In this document: piece by piece, positions 1 to 7,171 of the stretch | How positions within the stretch are numbered: the first letter of the stretch is position 1 | How the letters are laid out: every line of letters starts with the position of its first letter | Assembly: GCA_003151595.1 (NCBI GenBank) | Contig: PLXW01000023.1 | Span: forward strand, 1 to 20,714 | From: Myxococcales bacterium | Lineage (GTDB): Bacteria; Myxococcota; Polyangia; Polyangiales; Polyangiaceae | DNA length: 20,714 nucleotides | Direction: 5' to 3' | Made by a program: the position numbers and the translations under genes | Notes under the pieces: model-generated | Databases searched by the model: none | What the model saw: the letters and a program-made list of their open reading frames with translations, nothing else | What the model was told of the DNA's origin: nothing

Positions 1-220
1 CGCGCAGAAGGCGCTCGATCACGGCGACACGGCGCGCGCCATCGATCTCGCGCGCAAGGCCACGTCGGCTGATCCCTCGAACGCTGAAGCTTGGCTCACG
101 TTGGGAGCCGCGTACGAAGCGGCGGGGCGTGCCTCGTACGCGCGTGGTGCCTACCAGAGCTGCGTGCAGCACGGGCGAGGCGAGCGCGTCGAAGAGTGCC
201 GCGCGCTGCTCGCGCAGTGA
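1..220 (+). CDS. C-terminal end of a TPR-repeat protein (5' truncated by the window edge)
   Basis: An open frame beginning at base 2 runs without a start codon to TGA at 218-220, so only the last 72 residues are visible. They contain a recognisable tetratricopeptide pair of helices: AIDLARKATSADPSNAEAW, then LTLGAAYEAAGRASYARGAY. The pattern of A, L, G, Y and A at the usual helix-packing positions and the D-P-x-x-A turn between helices are typical of TPRs. TPR modules mediate protein-protein contacts, and the identity of the full protein cannot be told from this piece. A Cys pair (SCVQHG, EECRALL) close to the end may be structural. The gene converges on the permease to its right with only 19 bases between stop codons, so nothing else fits there. 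Confidence 0.75.
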   Translation, partial: AQKALDHGDTARAIDLARKATSADPSNAEAWLTLGAAYEAAGRASYARGAYQSCVQHGRGERVEECRALLAQ

Positions 221-239
221 CGATCCGCGCGAGGTGAGC

Positions 240-1241
240 TCACGCGCGAACGCGCGGATCGAGCCAGACGTACGCCAGATCGACGACGAGGTTCGCGGCC
301 ACGACGCCGACCGACGTCACGAGCACGGTCCCCATCACCAGCGGCCCGTCGCGATCGAGGAGCGCCGCCACGCTGACCATCCCCAGCCCCGGCCAGCGGA
401 ACAGAGTCTCGACCACGATCGCGCCGCCGACGAGCGCGCCGAAATCGATCCCCGCCACGGTCACCACCGGCGCCAGCGCGTTCCGCAACCCATGACGTAG
501 GAGCACTCCCGCGCGCGACGCTCCTTTCGCCCGCGCCGTTCGCGCATGATCGAGCGCGAGCGCCGCCGACACCTCGTCGCGCACGAGGCGCGTGGCGAAC
601 GCCGCGCCGAAGAGACCGAGCGTGAGCGCAGGGAGCACGAGCGCGGTCGCTTGATCGAGCGTCGTCTTCCCGTAGCCGTCGAAGGGGAGCCACCGCAGGC
701 GATACGCGAGCACGTATTGCAGCAGGAGCCCGGTCAGGAACGTCGGCACGCTGGCGCCGATCAGCGTCGCCGCCATCGCGGCGCCGTCCCATGCCGTTCG
801 TCGTCGCGCCGCCGCGAAGAGGCCGAGGGCGATCCCGAGCGTCATCTGGACGAGCACGGCTGCCGCGGCGAGCGTCGCGCTTCGCGGCAATCGCTCTCCG
901 AGAATCGTGACCACCGGCCGCCGCTGGACATAGCTCCTTCCGAGGTCGACGTGCACGGGGCCGAACGCAGCGCACGTCGCGTGCTTCGGATCCTTCGCGT
1001 CCACGACGCTCCCTCCGAAGTGGACGAGGCGCGTGACGAAGATCGCGTAACGCATGGGCACGCCGCGATCGAGCCCGAGCTGCTCGCGAATCCGCGCCAC
1101 CTCCGCCGGGCGCGCCTGCGGCCCCGCGACCATCCGCGCCGGATCGCTCGGGATCACTTCGTTCACGAAGAACGCGATCGTGACCACGGCCCACACGACT
1201 GCGACGGCCCACGCCGTTCTTGCCAGCGCGCGCCGGATCAA
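240..1241 (-). CDS. DppB/OppB-type ABC transporter permease
   Basis: Inner-membrane permease subunit of a peptide/nickel-type (family 5) ABC importer, 333 residues. The N-terminal helix (WAVAVVWAVVTIAFFVNEVIP, about residues 11-31) is followed by the P-S-D-P-A and R-x-Q-L-G-L-D segment typical of DppB proteins. Further membrane segments lie near 120-145, 155-180, 200-220, 260-285 and 300-325. The cytoplasmic EAA loop that docks the ATPase is seen around residues 233-256 (RTARAKGASRAGVLLRHGLR). I chose the TTG at 1241-1239 because it overlaps the TGA of the upstream binding-protein gene in the sequence TTGA, giving translational coupling and the expected N-terminal helix immediately afterwards. 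It is the last gene of a four-gene leftward operon. The family is clear, but the substrate (peptide, metal chelate or sugar) is not. Confidence 0.9.
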   Translation of the reverse strand: MIRRALARTAWAVAVVWAVVTIAFFVNEVIPSDPARMVAGPQARPAEVARIREQLGLDRGVPMRYAIFVTRLVHFGGSVVDAKDPKHATCAAFGPVHVDLGRSYVQRRPVVTILGERLPRSATLAAAAVLVQMTLGIALGLFAAARRRTAWDGAAMAATLIGASVPTFLTGLLLQYVLAYRLRWLPFDGYGKTTLDQATALVLPALTLGLFGAAFATRLVRDEVSAALALDHARTARAKGASRAGVLLRHGLRNALAPVVTVAGIDFGALVGGAIVVETLFRWPGLGMVSVAALLDRDGPLVMGTVLVTSVGVVAANLVVDLAYVWLDPRVRA

Positions 1242-2965
1242 AGCGCTCCTCGCAGACTCGCGAAGAGCCTTCGCACGAGCGGCGCTTCGGCGCGCGCGAG
1301 CCGATCGCGATCGCGATCGAGCCACACCTCGATCACGTCGGTGGTCCACACCGGATGCACGTGCAGGTTGCGCACGTACGGCTGATGCACCTGGAAGAAC
1401 CGGTACGCGAACTCGAAGGCCCACGGCGCGTCGTCGCAGATCGTCCGCTCGGCGCTCTCGTAGAGCCGCGCCCGTGTCTTCGGATCGCGCTCGCGTCGGG
1501 CGCGCGCGAGGGCGTCGTCGACCGGTGCGCTCCGGTAGAAGGCGTAGTTCGTCGAGTCCTCTTCGTTGATCGCCTTGCTCGAGAAGAGGGGGTCGAGAAA
1601 GTCGCTCGGGTCCGGGAAATCCTCCTGCCACCCTTGCGGCGACATCTGCGATTTCCCGCGCCGGTGCGTGATCGAATAGAGCGTCGAAAGGCTCGACATG
1701 CGCAGCTCGACGCGGAGCCCGATCTTCGCGAGGTCCTGCTGCATCGACTGCGCGGTAACCTCCTGCATGCTCTGCTTCGCCACGTCGTAGACGATCGGTG
1801 CCGGCCATCCGCCGCGACCCGTCGCGGGATCGAAGGCGTAGCCGGCGTTCTTCATGTGCTGGAGCGCGGCCGCATGGTCGTAGCGCTGTCCTTCGAGCTG
1901 CGGGTCGTAGCCCGGCAAGTCGGGGGGCACGGGTTTGGTCAGCGCCGTGAGGTTCGACGACTTGAGCATCACGATGTGATCGCGATCGATCGCCGACGCC
2001 ACCGCGCGGCGCACCTCGACGTTGTCGAACGGAGGGATCTCCGTGTTCATCGACTCGCCCTGCATGCCGTGCATCTTCTCGAGCGCGCCGAACGGCTTCC
2101 AGCGCTCGTCGGCTTGGTAGCGGACGGTCTCTGGCTGCGTGAGATCACGCACGACGTCGAGCTCGCCGCGCGCGAACTTGAAGTCTTCGCCATGAACGAC
2201 GTTGAGCTGCCACGTGACCGCGTCGAGGTACGGCAGCCCCGCGCGGAAGTAACTCTCGTTGCGCACGAGCGTCAGCGTTCGCCCGCGCTCCCATCCGCCG
2301 GGCGGCACTCGAAATGGTCCCGCGCCGCACGCCGCCCACGACGGCGAGTACGTGTCGCCGGCGCTCGGGCACGTCACGCGGAGCGCGGCCATCGCCAGCG
2401 CCGGAAGAAATGCCGAGTCGCGCTCGTGCAAACGGATCGTCACGAGGTACCGGCCCTCGACCACGACGCCCTCGAGGTGCGGCGCTTCACCCTTCGTGTA
2501 CGCCTCGAAGCCTTCGATCGATTCGTAGAACCCCGCGGTCGGCGACGGTGTCGTGGGCGCGAGAGCGCGCTCGATCGATCGCTTCACGTCGCCGGCGGTG
2601 AGCTCTGCGCCGTCGTGGAAGCGGACCCCTTCGCGCAGCATGAAGCGGTACGCGAGCCCGTCGTCGCTCTCGTCGACGCGCGACGCCAGATCGGGCGCGA
2701 CGTTGCCGTTCGCGTCGAAGTCGACCAGCCCCGCGTACACCAGACGAAGCACGCTCGACGTGAACATATCGGACGCGATCGGCGGATCGAGCGTGGCGAT
2801 GTCGGCGAACGACGCGAGGTGGAGCGTTCCTCCGCGGCGAGGCGTATCGTCGTCGGGATGCGCGGCGGCGAACGGAGATTCGAGCGCGCCGTTGCACCCG
2901 AAGGCGCCCACGAGCGACACCGCGACGGCCATGAGCGCCCGCTCAATCGCGCGCGTCGAGCGCAT
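1238..2965 (-). CDS. Family-5 (DppA/OppA-like) substrate-binding lipoprotein
   Basis: Extracytoplasmic solute-binding component of the importer, 575 residues, a normal length for SBP family 5. A positively charged start (MRSTRAIERA) precedes a hydrophobic stretch and a candidate lipobox ending at Cys24 (VGAFGC). The -3 residue is Ala rather than Leu, so lipidation is likely but not certain. The hallmark N-terminal region of the family follows (GGTLHLASFADIATLDPP, then LRLVYAGLVDFDANGNVAPD and FMLREGVRFHDGAELTAGDV). The ATG at 2965 lies 23 bases inside the end of the DppC-type gene and has a purine-rich GGGGAGGGG about 8 bases upstream. An internal ATG at 2932 would lose the charged n-region. 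Its position between the two permease genes is unusual for dpp/opp operons. The ligand cannot be read from the sequence. Confidence 0.88.
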   Translation of the reverse strand: MRSTRAIERALMAVAVSLVGAFGCNGALESPFAAAHPDDDTPRRGGTLHLASFADIATLDPPIASDMFTSSVLRLVYAGLVDFDANGNVAPDLASRVDESDDGLAYRFMLREGVRFHDGAELTAGDVKRSIERALAPTTPSPTAGFYESIEGFEAYTKGEAPHLEGVVVEGRYLVTIRLHERDSAFLPALAMAALRVTCPSAGDTYSPSWAACGAGPFRVPPGGWERGRTLTLVRNESYFRAGLPYLDAVTWQLNVVHGEDFKFARGELDVVRDLTQPETVRYQADERWKPFGALEKMHGMQGESMNTEIPPFDNVEVRRAVASAIDRDHIVMLKSSNLTALTKPVPPDLPGYDPQLEGQRYDHAAALQHMKNAGYAFDPATGRGGWPAPIVYDVAKQSMQEVTAQSMQQDLAKIGLRVELRMSSLSTLYSITHRRGKSQMSPQGWQEDFPDPSDFLDPLFSSKAINEEDSTNYAFYRSAPVDDALARARRERDPKTRARLYESAERTICDDAPWAFEFAYRFFQVHQPYVRNLHVHPVWTTDVIEVWLDRDRDRLARAEAPLVRRLFASLRGAL

Positions 2966-3806
2966 TTCTCAGCCCCTCCCCGAGCAAATGAAAGCCCAGG
3001 ACGGCGATCACGATCGCCGCCGCAGGCGCCGCCACGAGCCACGGACCGGCGAGGTAGTAGTCCTGTCCTTCATACAGCATTCGCCCCCACGTCGGCGCGG
3101 GGGGGCCGATGCCGACGCCCAGGTAACCGAGGACGCTCTCCGCCAGGATCATCTGCGCGACCGAGAGCGTGGCCACGATCGCCAGCACGCCGCTCACGTT
3201 GGGAAGCACGTGCCGCCACAGGATGCCGGGGGTCGATCGCCCGAGCGCGCGCGCGGCCACGATGAAGTCGAGCGAACGCACTTGCATCGTCTTGGCGCGG
3301 ACGACGCGCGCCGTGCCGAGCCAACCGGTGGCGCCCAGCACGAGGATCACGGTCGTGGCCGTCGTGCGATCGAGCGCGGCACCGATGGCCATCACGAGGA
3401 GCAGGAACGGGAACGCGAGCCCGACGTCGACCGCGCGCATCAAGACCACGTCGACGATCGACCACGACGCGCGCCCGCCGTCTCTGGCCGCGAACCACCC
3501 GGCGACGATCCCCACGGCCGCGCCGATCGCCGTCGCGATCGCCGTCGAGAGCACGCCGATCGCCAGCGAGAGTCGCGCCCCGACGGCGAGACGCGCGAAC
3601 TCGTCGCGGTAGACGCGATCGGCGCCGAACCAGAAATAGCGCGAGGGGCCGATCGGCATCCGCAGAGGCGACGCGCCGCGGACGAAGTCGCTGGTGAAGG
3701 CGTCGTGCGGCGCGATGAGCGGGCCCAACGCCGCGAACGCGACGAGCGCGACGACGATCGCCAGGCCCGCCTTCGCCGCGCGCCCACCCCGGAGGCCTCC
3801 CCTCAC
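2943..3806 (-). CDS. DppC/OppC-type ABC transporter permease
   Basis: Second permease of the peptide-type importer, 287 residues. One N-terminal helix (AGLAIVVALVAFAALGPLIAP, residues 13-33) precedes a periplasmic loop with the DppC-like F-W-F-G-A-D-R-V-Y-R-D segment. The helix block and the EAA motif at about 181-203 (FIVAARALGRSTPGILWRHVLP) follow. The ending LAESVLGYLGVG with PAPTWGRML is a strong DppC signature. The start is the GTG at 3806-3804, which overlaps the hydrolase TGA as GTGA. Longer upstream readings in this frame are antisense-like and lack any family similarity. The gene sits second in the operon, after the hydrolase and before the binding protein. No ATP-binding subunit gene is in the window, so the transporter must use ATPases encoded elsewhere. 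Confidence 0.9.
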   Translation of the reverse strand: MRGGLRGGRAAKAGLAIVVALVAFAALGPLIAPHDAFTSDFVRGASPLRMPIGPSRYFWFGADRVYRDEFARLAVGARLSLAIGVLSTAIATAIGAAVGIVAGWFAARDGGRASWSIVDVVLMRAVDVGLAFPFLLLVMAIGAALDRTTATTVILVLGATGWLGTARVVRAKTMQVRSLDFIVAARALGRSTPGILWRHVLPNVSGVLAIVATLSVAQMILAESVLGYLGVGIGPPAPTWGRMLYEGQDYYLAGPWLVAAPAAAIVIAVLGFHLLGEGLRNALDARD

Positions 3807-4666
3807 GGAGCCTTCCCCCGCAGGAACGCCTCCGCCACCTCGGCGAACGCGTTCGGCACTTCTTCCGCGGGCGAGTGACCACAGTCGAACACCTCGAAGC
3901 GCGCCCGTCGCAGCTCGCGCGCCAGCCTTCGCCCGTGCTCCACCGGCACCGATCGATCGCTCCGCCCCCACGCCACCAGCGTCGGCGCGTTCACGCGCGG
4001 CACGCTGGCTACGAGCGGTCGCGTATCGAGCGTCGAGAGCATCGTGGCGTACGCGGCCTCGCGCGCGGCGGGCGCGTTGAACGTCTCGAACATTCGCTCG
4101 AGCCGCTGGGCCGGCGCCGCGTCTTCGCGCGCGTACACGTTCTCCCGGAAAAACCGGCGGAACGTCGCGCGTCCATACATCTGCTTGAACAGGATCGGCC
4201 CCAGGATCGGGAGCGTCGCGATCGACGCCGCCGCGTTTCGACGTGAGCCGTACACCGTGGGGTCGACCACGATCAGCTTCTCGACCAGGTCGGGATGATT
4301 CGCCGCGAGCATCAACGCCACGGCTCCGCCCATCGAGTGCCCGCATACCGAGATGCGCCCCACGCCCAGCGCCGCCACGAGATCGACCAGCGACTCGGCG
4401 AACCCCTCGAAGCCGTACGGGTAGCGCGCGGGGGAAGGCTTCTCGCTCTCGCCGAAGCCCGGCAGGTCAGGAACGATCACGCGAAACGTCCGCGCGAGCC
4501 GCGGAAAGACGTCGTCCCACACCGCTCCGCTCCACAGGAACCCGTGCACCAGCAAGAGCGGAGGCCCCGACCCGGCTTCATGAAAACGCACGCGCGCGCC
4601 CCGCGTGCCGACATCGCGCGTCAGCGACGGCTCACCACGAGGCGGATCGCGGACCGGTTCGGGCAT
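3803..4666 (-). CDS. Alpha/beta-fold hydrolase
   Basis: A 287-residue alpha/beta hydrolase with all expected landmarks. The oxyanion-hole HG is at 41-42 (LLLVHGFLWSGAVWDD), followed by the D-L-P-G-F-G-E-S strand-turn at 67-74. The nucleophile elbow is G-H-S-M-G-G with Ser111, the acid is probably Asp237 (VAWGRSDRSVPVE), and the base is His264 (DCGHSPAEEVP). A helical cap of about 75 residues (roughly 140-215) separates the core halves. There is no signal peptide, so it is probably cytoplasmic. I prefer the ATG at 4666. An ATG at 4747 would add 27 residues without family character and would use up most of the divergent promoter region. It is the first gene of the operon and is coupled to the DppC-type permease by a GTGA overlap. 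This suggests it acts on the imported compound (an ester, amide or peptide), but that is inference. Confidence 0.88.
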   Translation of the reverse strand: MPEPVRDPPRGEPSLTRDVGTRGARVRFHEAGSGPPLLLVHGFLWSGAVWDDVFPRLARTFRVIVPDLPGFGESEKPSPARYPYGFEGFAESLVDLVAALGVGRISVCGHSMGGAVALMLAANHPDLVEKLIVVDPTVYGSRRNAAASIATLPILGPILFKQMYGRATFRRFFRENVYAREDAAPAQRLERMFETFNAPAAREAAYATMLSTLDTRPLVASVPRVNAPTLVAWGRSDRSVPVEHGRRLARELRRARFEVFDCGHSPAEEVPNAFAEVAEAFLRGKAP

Positions 4667-4789
4667 CACGCGCGCCGACGAAGATAGTCCAAAGCGCGGG
4701 GAGGGGAGCACGGCTTCGGCGTGCGCGTTGTCGAAAGGACGCAACATTTTCTTCGAACGTGCCGATGGGAAGAGAGAAGGGAAAAAATC

Positions 4790-5908
4790 ATGACCTCGCC
4801 CCGCCTCGACTCACGACCCGGTTTCGTCACCAGCTTCGCCGGCGAGCGCTTCGAGCTCCTGGCCTGCATCGGCCGCGGCGCCACCGGCGGCGTTTACCGC
4901 GCCCGAAGCTCCGGATCGGCCGCGCGCGACTCGGGATTCGCGCGCGACGTGTGCATCAAGCGGCTCGCAGGCCAGCTATCGGCTGAGGCCGAGCAGGCCA
5001 TGCGCGAAGAGGCGCGCCTGCTCGCGAGCGTGCGCCACGCCAATGTCGTCTCTCTGTTGGCGATGGGACACGAGCCGAACGGGGCGCCGTTCCTGGTCAT
5101 CGAGCTGATCGACGGCGCGGACCTCCGGGCGCTCGCGCAAGCCACCGGCCGCGGTCTTCCCGACCGCGTCGCCGTCCACGTCGCCTGCGCGCTCCTGCGC
5201 GCGCTGGGGGCCGTTCAGCGCGCGATTCCCGGTCTCGTTCATCGCGACGTGACCCCGCACAACATCCTGATCTCGCGCGAAGGGGAGGTGAAGCTCACCG
5301 ACTTCGGCATCGCCCTCGCGCTCGACCGCGCACGATGGACCCGCCCCAGCGTCGTCAAAGGGAAGTTCGGGTACATGTCGCCCGAGCAGATCCGCGGCGA
5401 AGCGCTCGACGTGCGGAGCGACTTGTTCGCGGTGGGCGTCGTCCTCTTCGAGCTCCTCGCGCGTCGCCGTCCATGGTTCGCCCCGCGCGGCACGATGGAC
5501 GAGCTCCGCGCCATCGAGCGGGGAGAAATCGGCTCGATCGTCGAGTGCCGCCCACGCCTCGCGCGCGCCCTGGCCGACGCGGTCGATCGCCTCCTGGCCC
5601 TCGACAAGCGCGATCGTTTCGCCAGCTGCGACGCGGCCCTTCGCGCGCTCGCGCCGTTCGGAGAAGGCGAGGCAGGGTCCTTGAGGCTCGCGTCGATTTT
5701 CGAGTCGGTCCTACCGATGCGTCGTTCCGAAGCCCCCTCTCGAGAAGCCAGCTCTCCAGAGGTCAATCGCGCGGGAGATACCCTCTCCGCACCAAAGGCA
5801 GCACCCAGGCCGGATTTGGCTCCGGCGACACGCGAAGGTGATCATGTCGCATATGGACCTGCATCGAATGGAGTCGCGGAACCTCCGGTGATCGAAGGAA
5901 GTTTGTGA
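4790..5908 (+). CDS. Hanks-type Ser/Thr protein kinase, cytosolic
   Basis: A 372-residue protein kinase with a complete catalytic core. The glycine loop is GRGATGGV (28-35), the ATP-binding Lys is Lys57 (DVCIKRL), and the likely helix-C Glu is Glu74. The catalytic loop H-R-D-V-T-P-H-N has Asp153 and Asn158, DFG is at 171-173, the activation segment ends in M-S-P-E-Q (196-200), and Asp211 anchors helix F. HRDVTPHN, with T in place of the common L/I-K, is usual among myxobacterial kinases. The last ~90 residues are Pro/Ser/Ala-rich and probably disordered. There is no transmembrane helix or sensor domain, so the kinase is cytosolic and may be controlled by partner proteins. The ATG at 4790 has AAGGG 8 bases upstream and begins close to the kinase fold. 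A reading from 4721 would add 23 implausible residues. The gene is divergent from the hydrolase operon. Its substrate is unknown. Confidence 0.92.
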   Translation: MTSPRLDSRPGFVTSFAGERFELLACIGRGATGGVYRARSSGSAARDSGFARDVCIKRLAGQLSAEAEQAMREEARLLASVRHANVVSLLAMGHEPNGAPFLVIELIDGADLRALAQATGRGLPDRVAVHVACALLRALGAVQRAIPGLVHRDVTPHNILISREGEVKLTDFGIALALDRARWTRPSVVKGKFGYMSPEQIRGEALDVRSDLFAVGVVLFELLARRRPWFAPRGTMDELRAIERGEIGSIVECRPRLARALADAVDRLLALDKRDRFASCDAALRALAPFGEGEAGSLRLASIFESVLPMRRSEAPSREASSPEVNRAGDTLSAPKAAPRPDLAPATREGDHVAYGPASNGVAEPPVIEGSL

Positions 5909-5927
5909 GGTCGCGCGACGACTCGAA

Positions 5928-6158
5928 TTACCATGTCCATCCAGGACATTGTTTGTCCGTGCACTGATCTAAGCACGCGACCACACGTCCATTATGGAAG
6001 AAGGCAAATTTTTCTTTCCGAATGGATTGACCCCTGTCTTTTCCATCACGTAGATTGCAAATTGTCCGATAGATGCCGATGCCGCCTCGATTCGACGCGA
6101 CCGCAACCTGGCCATCCGTGAAGTACGCGGGAAGTCGGGAGCGAGCGTGTGAGGGCAT
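5928..6158 (-). CDS. Small hypothetical ORF, possibly a gene remnant
   Basis: A 76-codon ATG-to-stop frame in the G+C-poor island. I do not recognise the product. It is rich in aromatic and charged residues (AYFTDGQVAVASNRGG, then KEKFAFFHNGRVVACLDQC) and ends in C-T-D-K-Q-C-P-G-W-T-W, giving three Cys near the C-terminus. The alternation of hydrophobic residues with D-G and N-G turns suggests beta hairpins of a secreted or repeat-type domain, but there is no signal peptide. No Shine-Dalgarno sequence precedes the ATG. It may be the remnant of a larger transferred gene, or chance. It converges on the kinase with 19 bases between stops. Confidence 0.28.
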   Translation of the reverse strand: MPSHARSRLPAYFTDGQVAVASNRGGIGIYRTICNLRDGKDRGQSIRKEKFAFFHNGRVVACLDQCTDKQCPGWTW

Positions 6159-6373
6159 CAGGCTTCGGGCGCAGTGCGCCGTCGTGTGTGATTTGGATTA
6201 ATTACTTCGTCGAATACCCCGCGGCCAAACGACCGCGAGAAACGACGGGGTTCACGGGGAAAAGCGAATCGTCGGTCGGTGCGTGAGTCGCGCCGGGTGA
6301 CGACGACGGGGAGTCTTGCGCGCGCCGCGCGAGGGAGAAGCGCGGCCTGCGTGCGCGTCGAAAGCACCAACCG

Positions 6374-6378
6374 GGAGG
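6374..6378 (+). promoter_or_regulatory. Ribosome-binding site GGAGG
   Basis: A perfect GGAGG lies 7 bases before the ATG at 6386 and fixes the start of the region-4-like protein. Confidence 0.85.
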
Positions 6379-6385
6379 AGCACCA

Positions 6386-7123
6386 ATGGACCCGAAGAGC
6401 ATTTCGGACGGAGTGGCGGGAATCGAAACGGCGATCGAGATCGAGACCGATCTCGAGAGCACAGGCGACGCGCCGCAAATCGTCGGCGCGCTGGCGCTGA
6501 AGACGGCGGATCAAGCCGTCACCCGCGAGCAACGCCGCTCGCGCCGCAAGCGCGAAGTGCGCGCGCGCACGATCAGCGTGAAGCGCATGACGAAGCGCGA
6601 GCTCGAGCTCGGGCGTTTGCTCTACCCGGACGTCGAAGACGTCGTGAAGCCGAAGGAGCGCGCGGAATGCGGCAACGGCGAGCGTCCGTGCCCGTTCGTC
6701 TCGTGCAAGCACCACCTCTACCTCGACGTGAGCGCCAAGACCGGCGCGATCAAGCTGAACTTCCCCGACCTCGAAGTCTGGGAGATGACCGAGACGTGCG
6801 CGCTCGATGTCGCGGATCGCGGCGGGACGACGCTCGAAGAGGTCGGCGCGATCATGAACCTGACGCGCGAGCGGATTCGCCAGGTGGAAGTGAAGGGGCT
6901 CGCGAAGCTCCAGGCGCTCCGCGACATGATGGCGCTCCGCGACTACGTCGATGAGGGTCCGGTCGGCAAGCGCCGCCTCCCCGTGCTCAAGGCCGTCGAG
7001 GTCGAAGAGGACGAGGACGAAGCCGAGGTGGAAGTCGAGGCCGAGGCCGACGAGGAAGAGAAGGTCGCGGCAGTGGAATTCAACGTCGACGCCTTCGTTT
7101 CGACCGACTTCGACGCCGAGTAA
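6386..7123 (+). CDS. Orphan sigma-70 region-4-like DNA-binding protein with a Cys/His cluster
   Basis: A 245-residue protein in four parts. The N-terminus is acidic, then a strongly basic segment lies near residues 47-73 ([20 protein letters not shown]). A Cys/His cluster C95-x6-C102-x4-C107-x-H109-H110 ([17 protein letters not shown]) could bind Zn. A helix-turn-helix at about 148-180 ([21 protein letters not shown]) is a near-perfect sigma-70 region 4.2 of the type that contacts the -35 element. Regions 2 and 3 are absent, so it cannot be a complete sigma factor. The last ~45 residues are a low-complexity Glu/Asp/Val tail, then VEFNVDAF. It more likely binds DNA or RNA polymerase as a regulator. 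A strong GGAGG fixes the start. The gene lies 48 bases before purH on the same strand. The HTH call is firm, but the role is unknown. Confidence 0.85.
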   Translation: MDPKSISDGVAGIETAIEIETDLESTGDAPQIVGALALKTADQAVTREQRRSRRKREVRARTISVKRMTKRELELGRLLYPDVEDVVKPKERAECGNGERPCPFVSCKHHLYLDVSAKTGAIKLNFPDLEVWEMTETCALDVADRGGTTLEEVGAIMNLTRERIRQVEVKGLAKLQALRDMMALRDYVDEGPVGKRRLPVLKAVEVEEDEDEAEVEVEAEADEEEKVAAVEFNVDAFVSTDFDAE

Positions 7124-7147
7124 GCCCAAGGCGCATTGACCGCGCGT

Positions 7148-7171
7148 GGCCGGCGGAATAACTCCGCGGCC
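7148..7171 (+). promoter_or_regulatory. Hairpin directly abutting the purH start codon
   Basis: GGCC (7148-7151), a bulged G and GCGGA (7153-7157) pair with TCCGC (7163-7167) and GGCC (7168-7171) around the loop ATAAC. The 3' arm ends at the base before the purH ATG. The only purine-rich candidate for ribosome binding (GGCGGA, 7152-7157) is inside the stem. The pairing is seen in the sequence; a regulatory role is inferred. Confidence 0.4.

Larger units (their letters stand above)
5909..6385. other. 477-base G+C-poor intergenic stretch
   Basis: No convincing gene fills this interval. Its middle is visibly poorer in G+C than the surroundings: 24 of 60 bases in 6001-6060 are G or C, against 41 of 60 in a sample at 13201-13260. 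It holds one small leftward ORF (listed separately) and a competing rightward ORF on the same bases. A short A/T run at 6191-6215 could be promoter DNA. The last 100 bases form a G+C-rich leader ending in a good ribosome-binding site for the gene at 6386. Confidence 0.6.

Noticed and set aside
1302..1319. Three tandem CGATCG units
   Set aside because: They encode the alternating Asp-Arg residues near the end of the binding protein and fit local codon bias. CGATCG is common throughout the window.
1220..3265. A 681-codon open frame on the plus strand
   Set aside because: It lies opposite the binding-protein gene and part of the DppC-type gene, with Arg-rich shadow composition.
5933..6121. Rightward 62-codon ORF in the G+C-poor island
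   Set aside because: It occupies the same bases as the leftward small ORF, has no ribosome site and no recognisable features.
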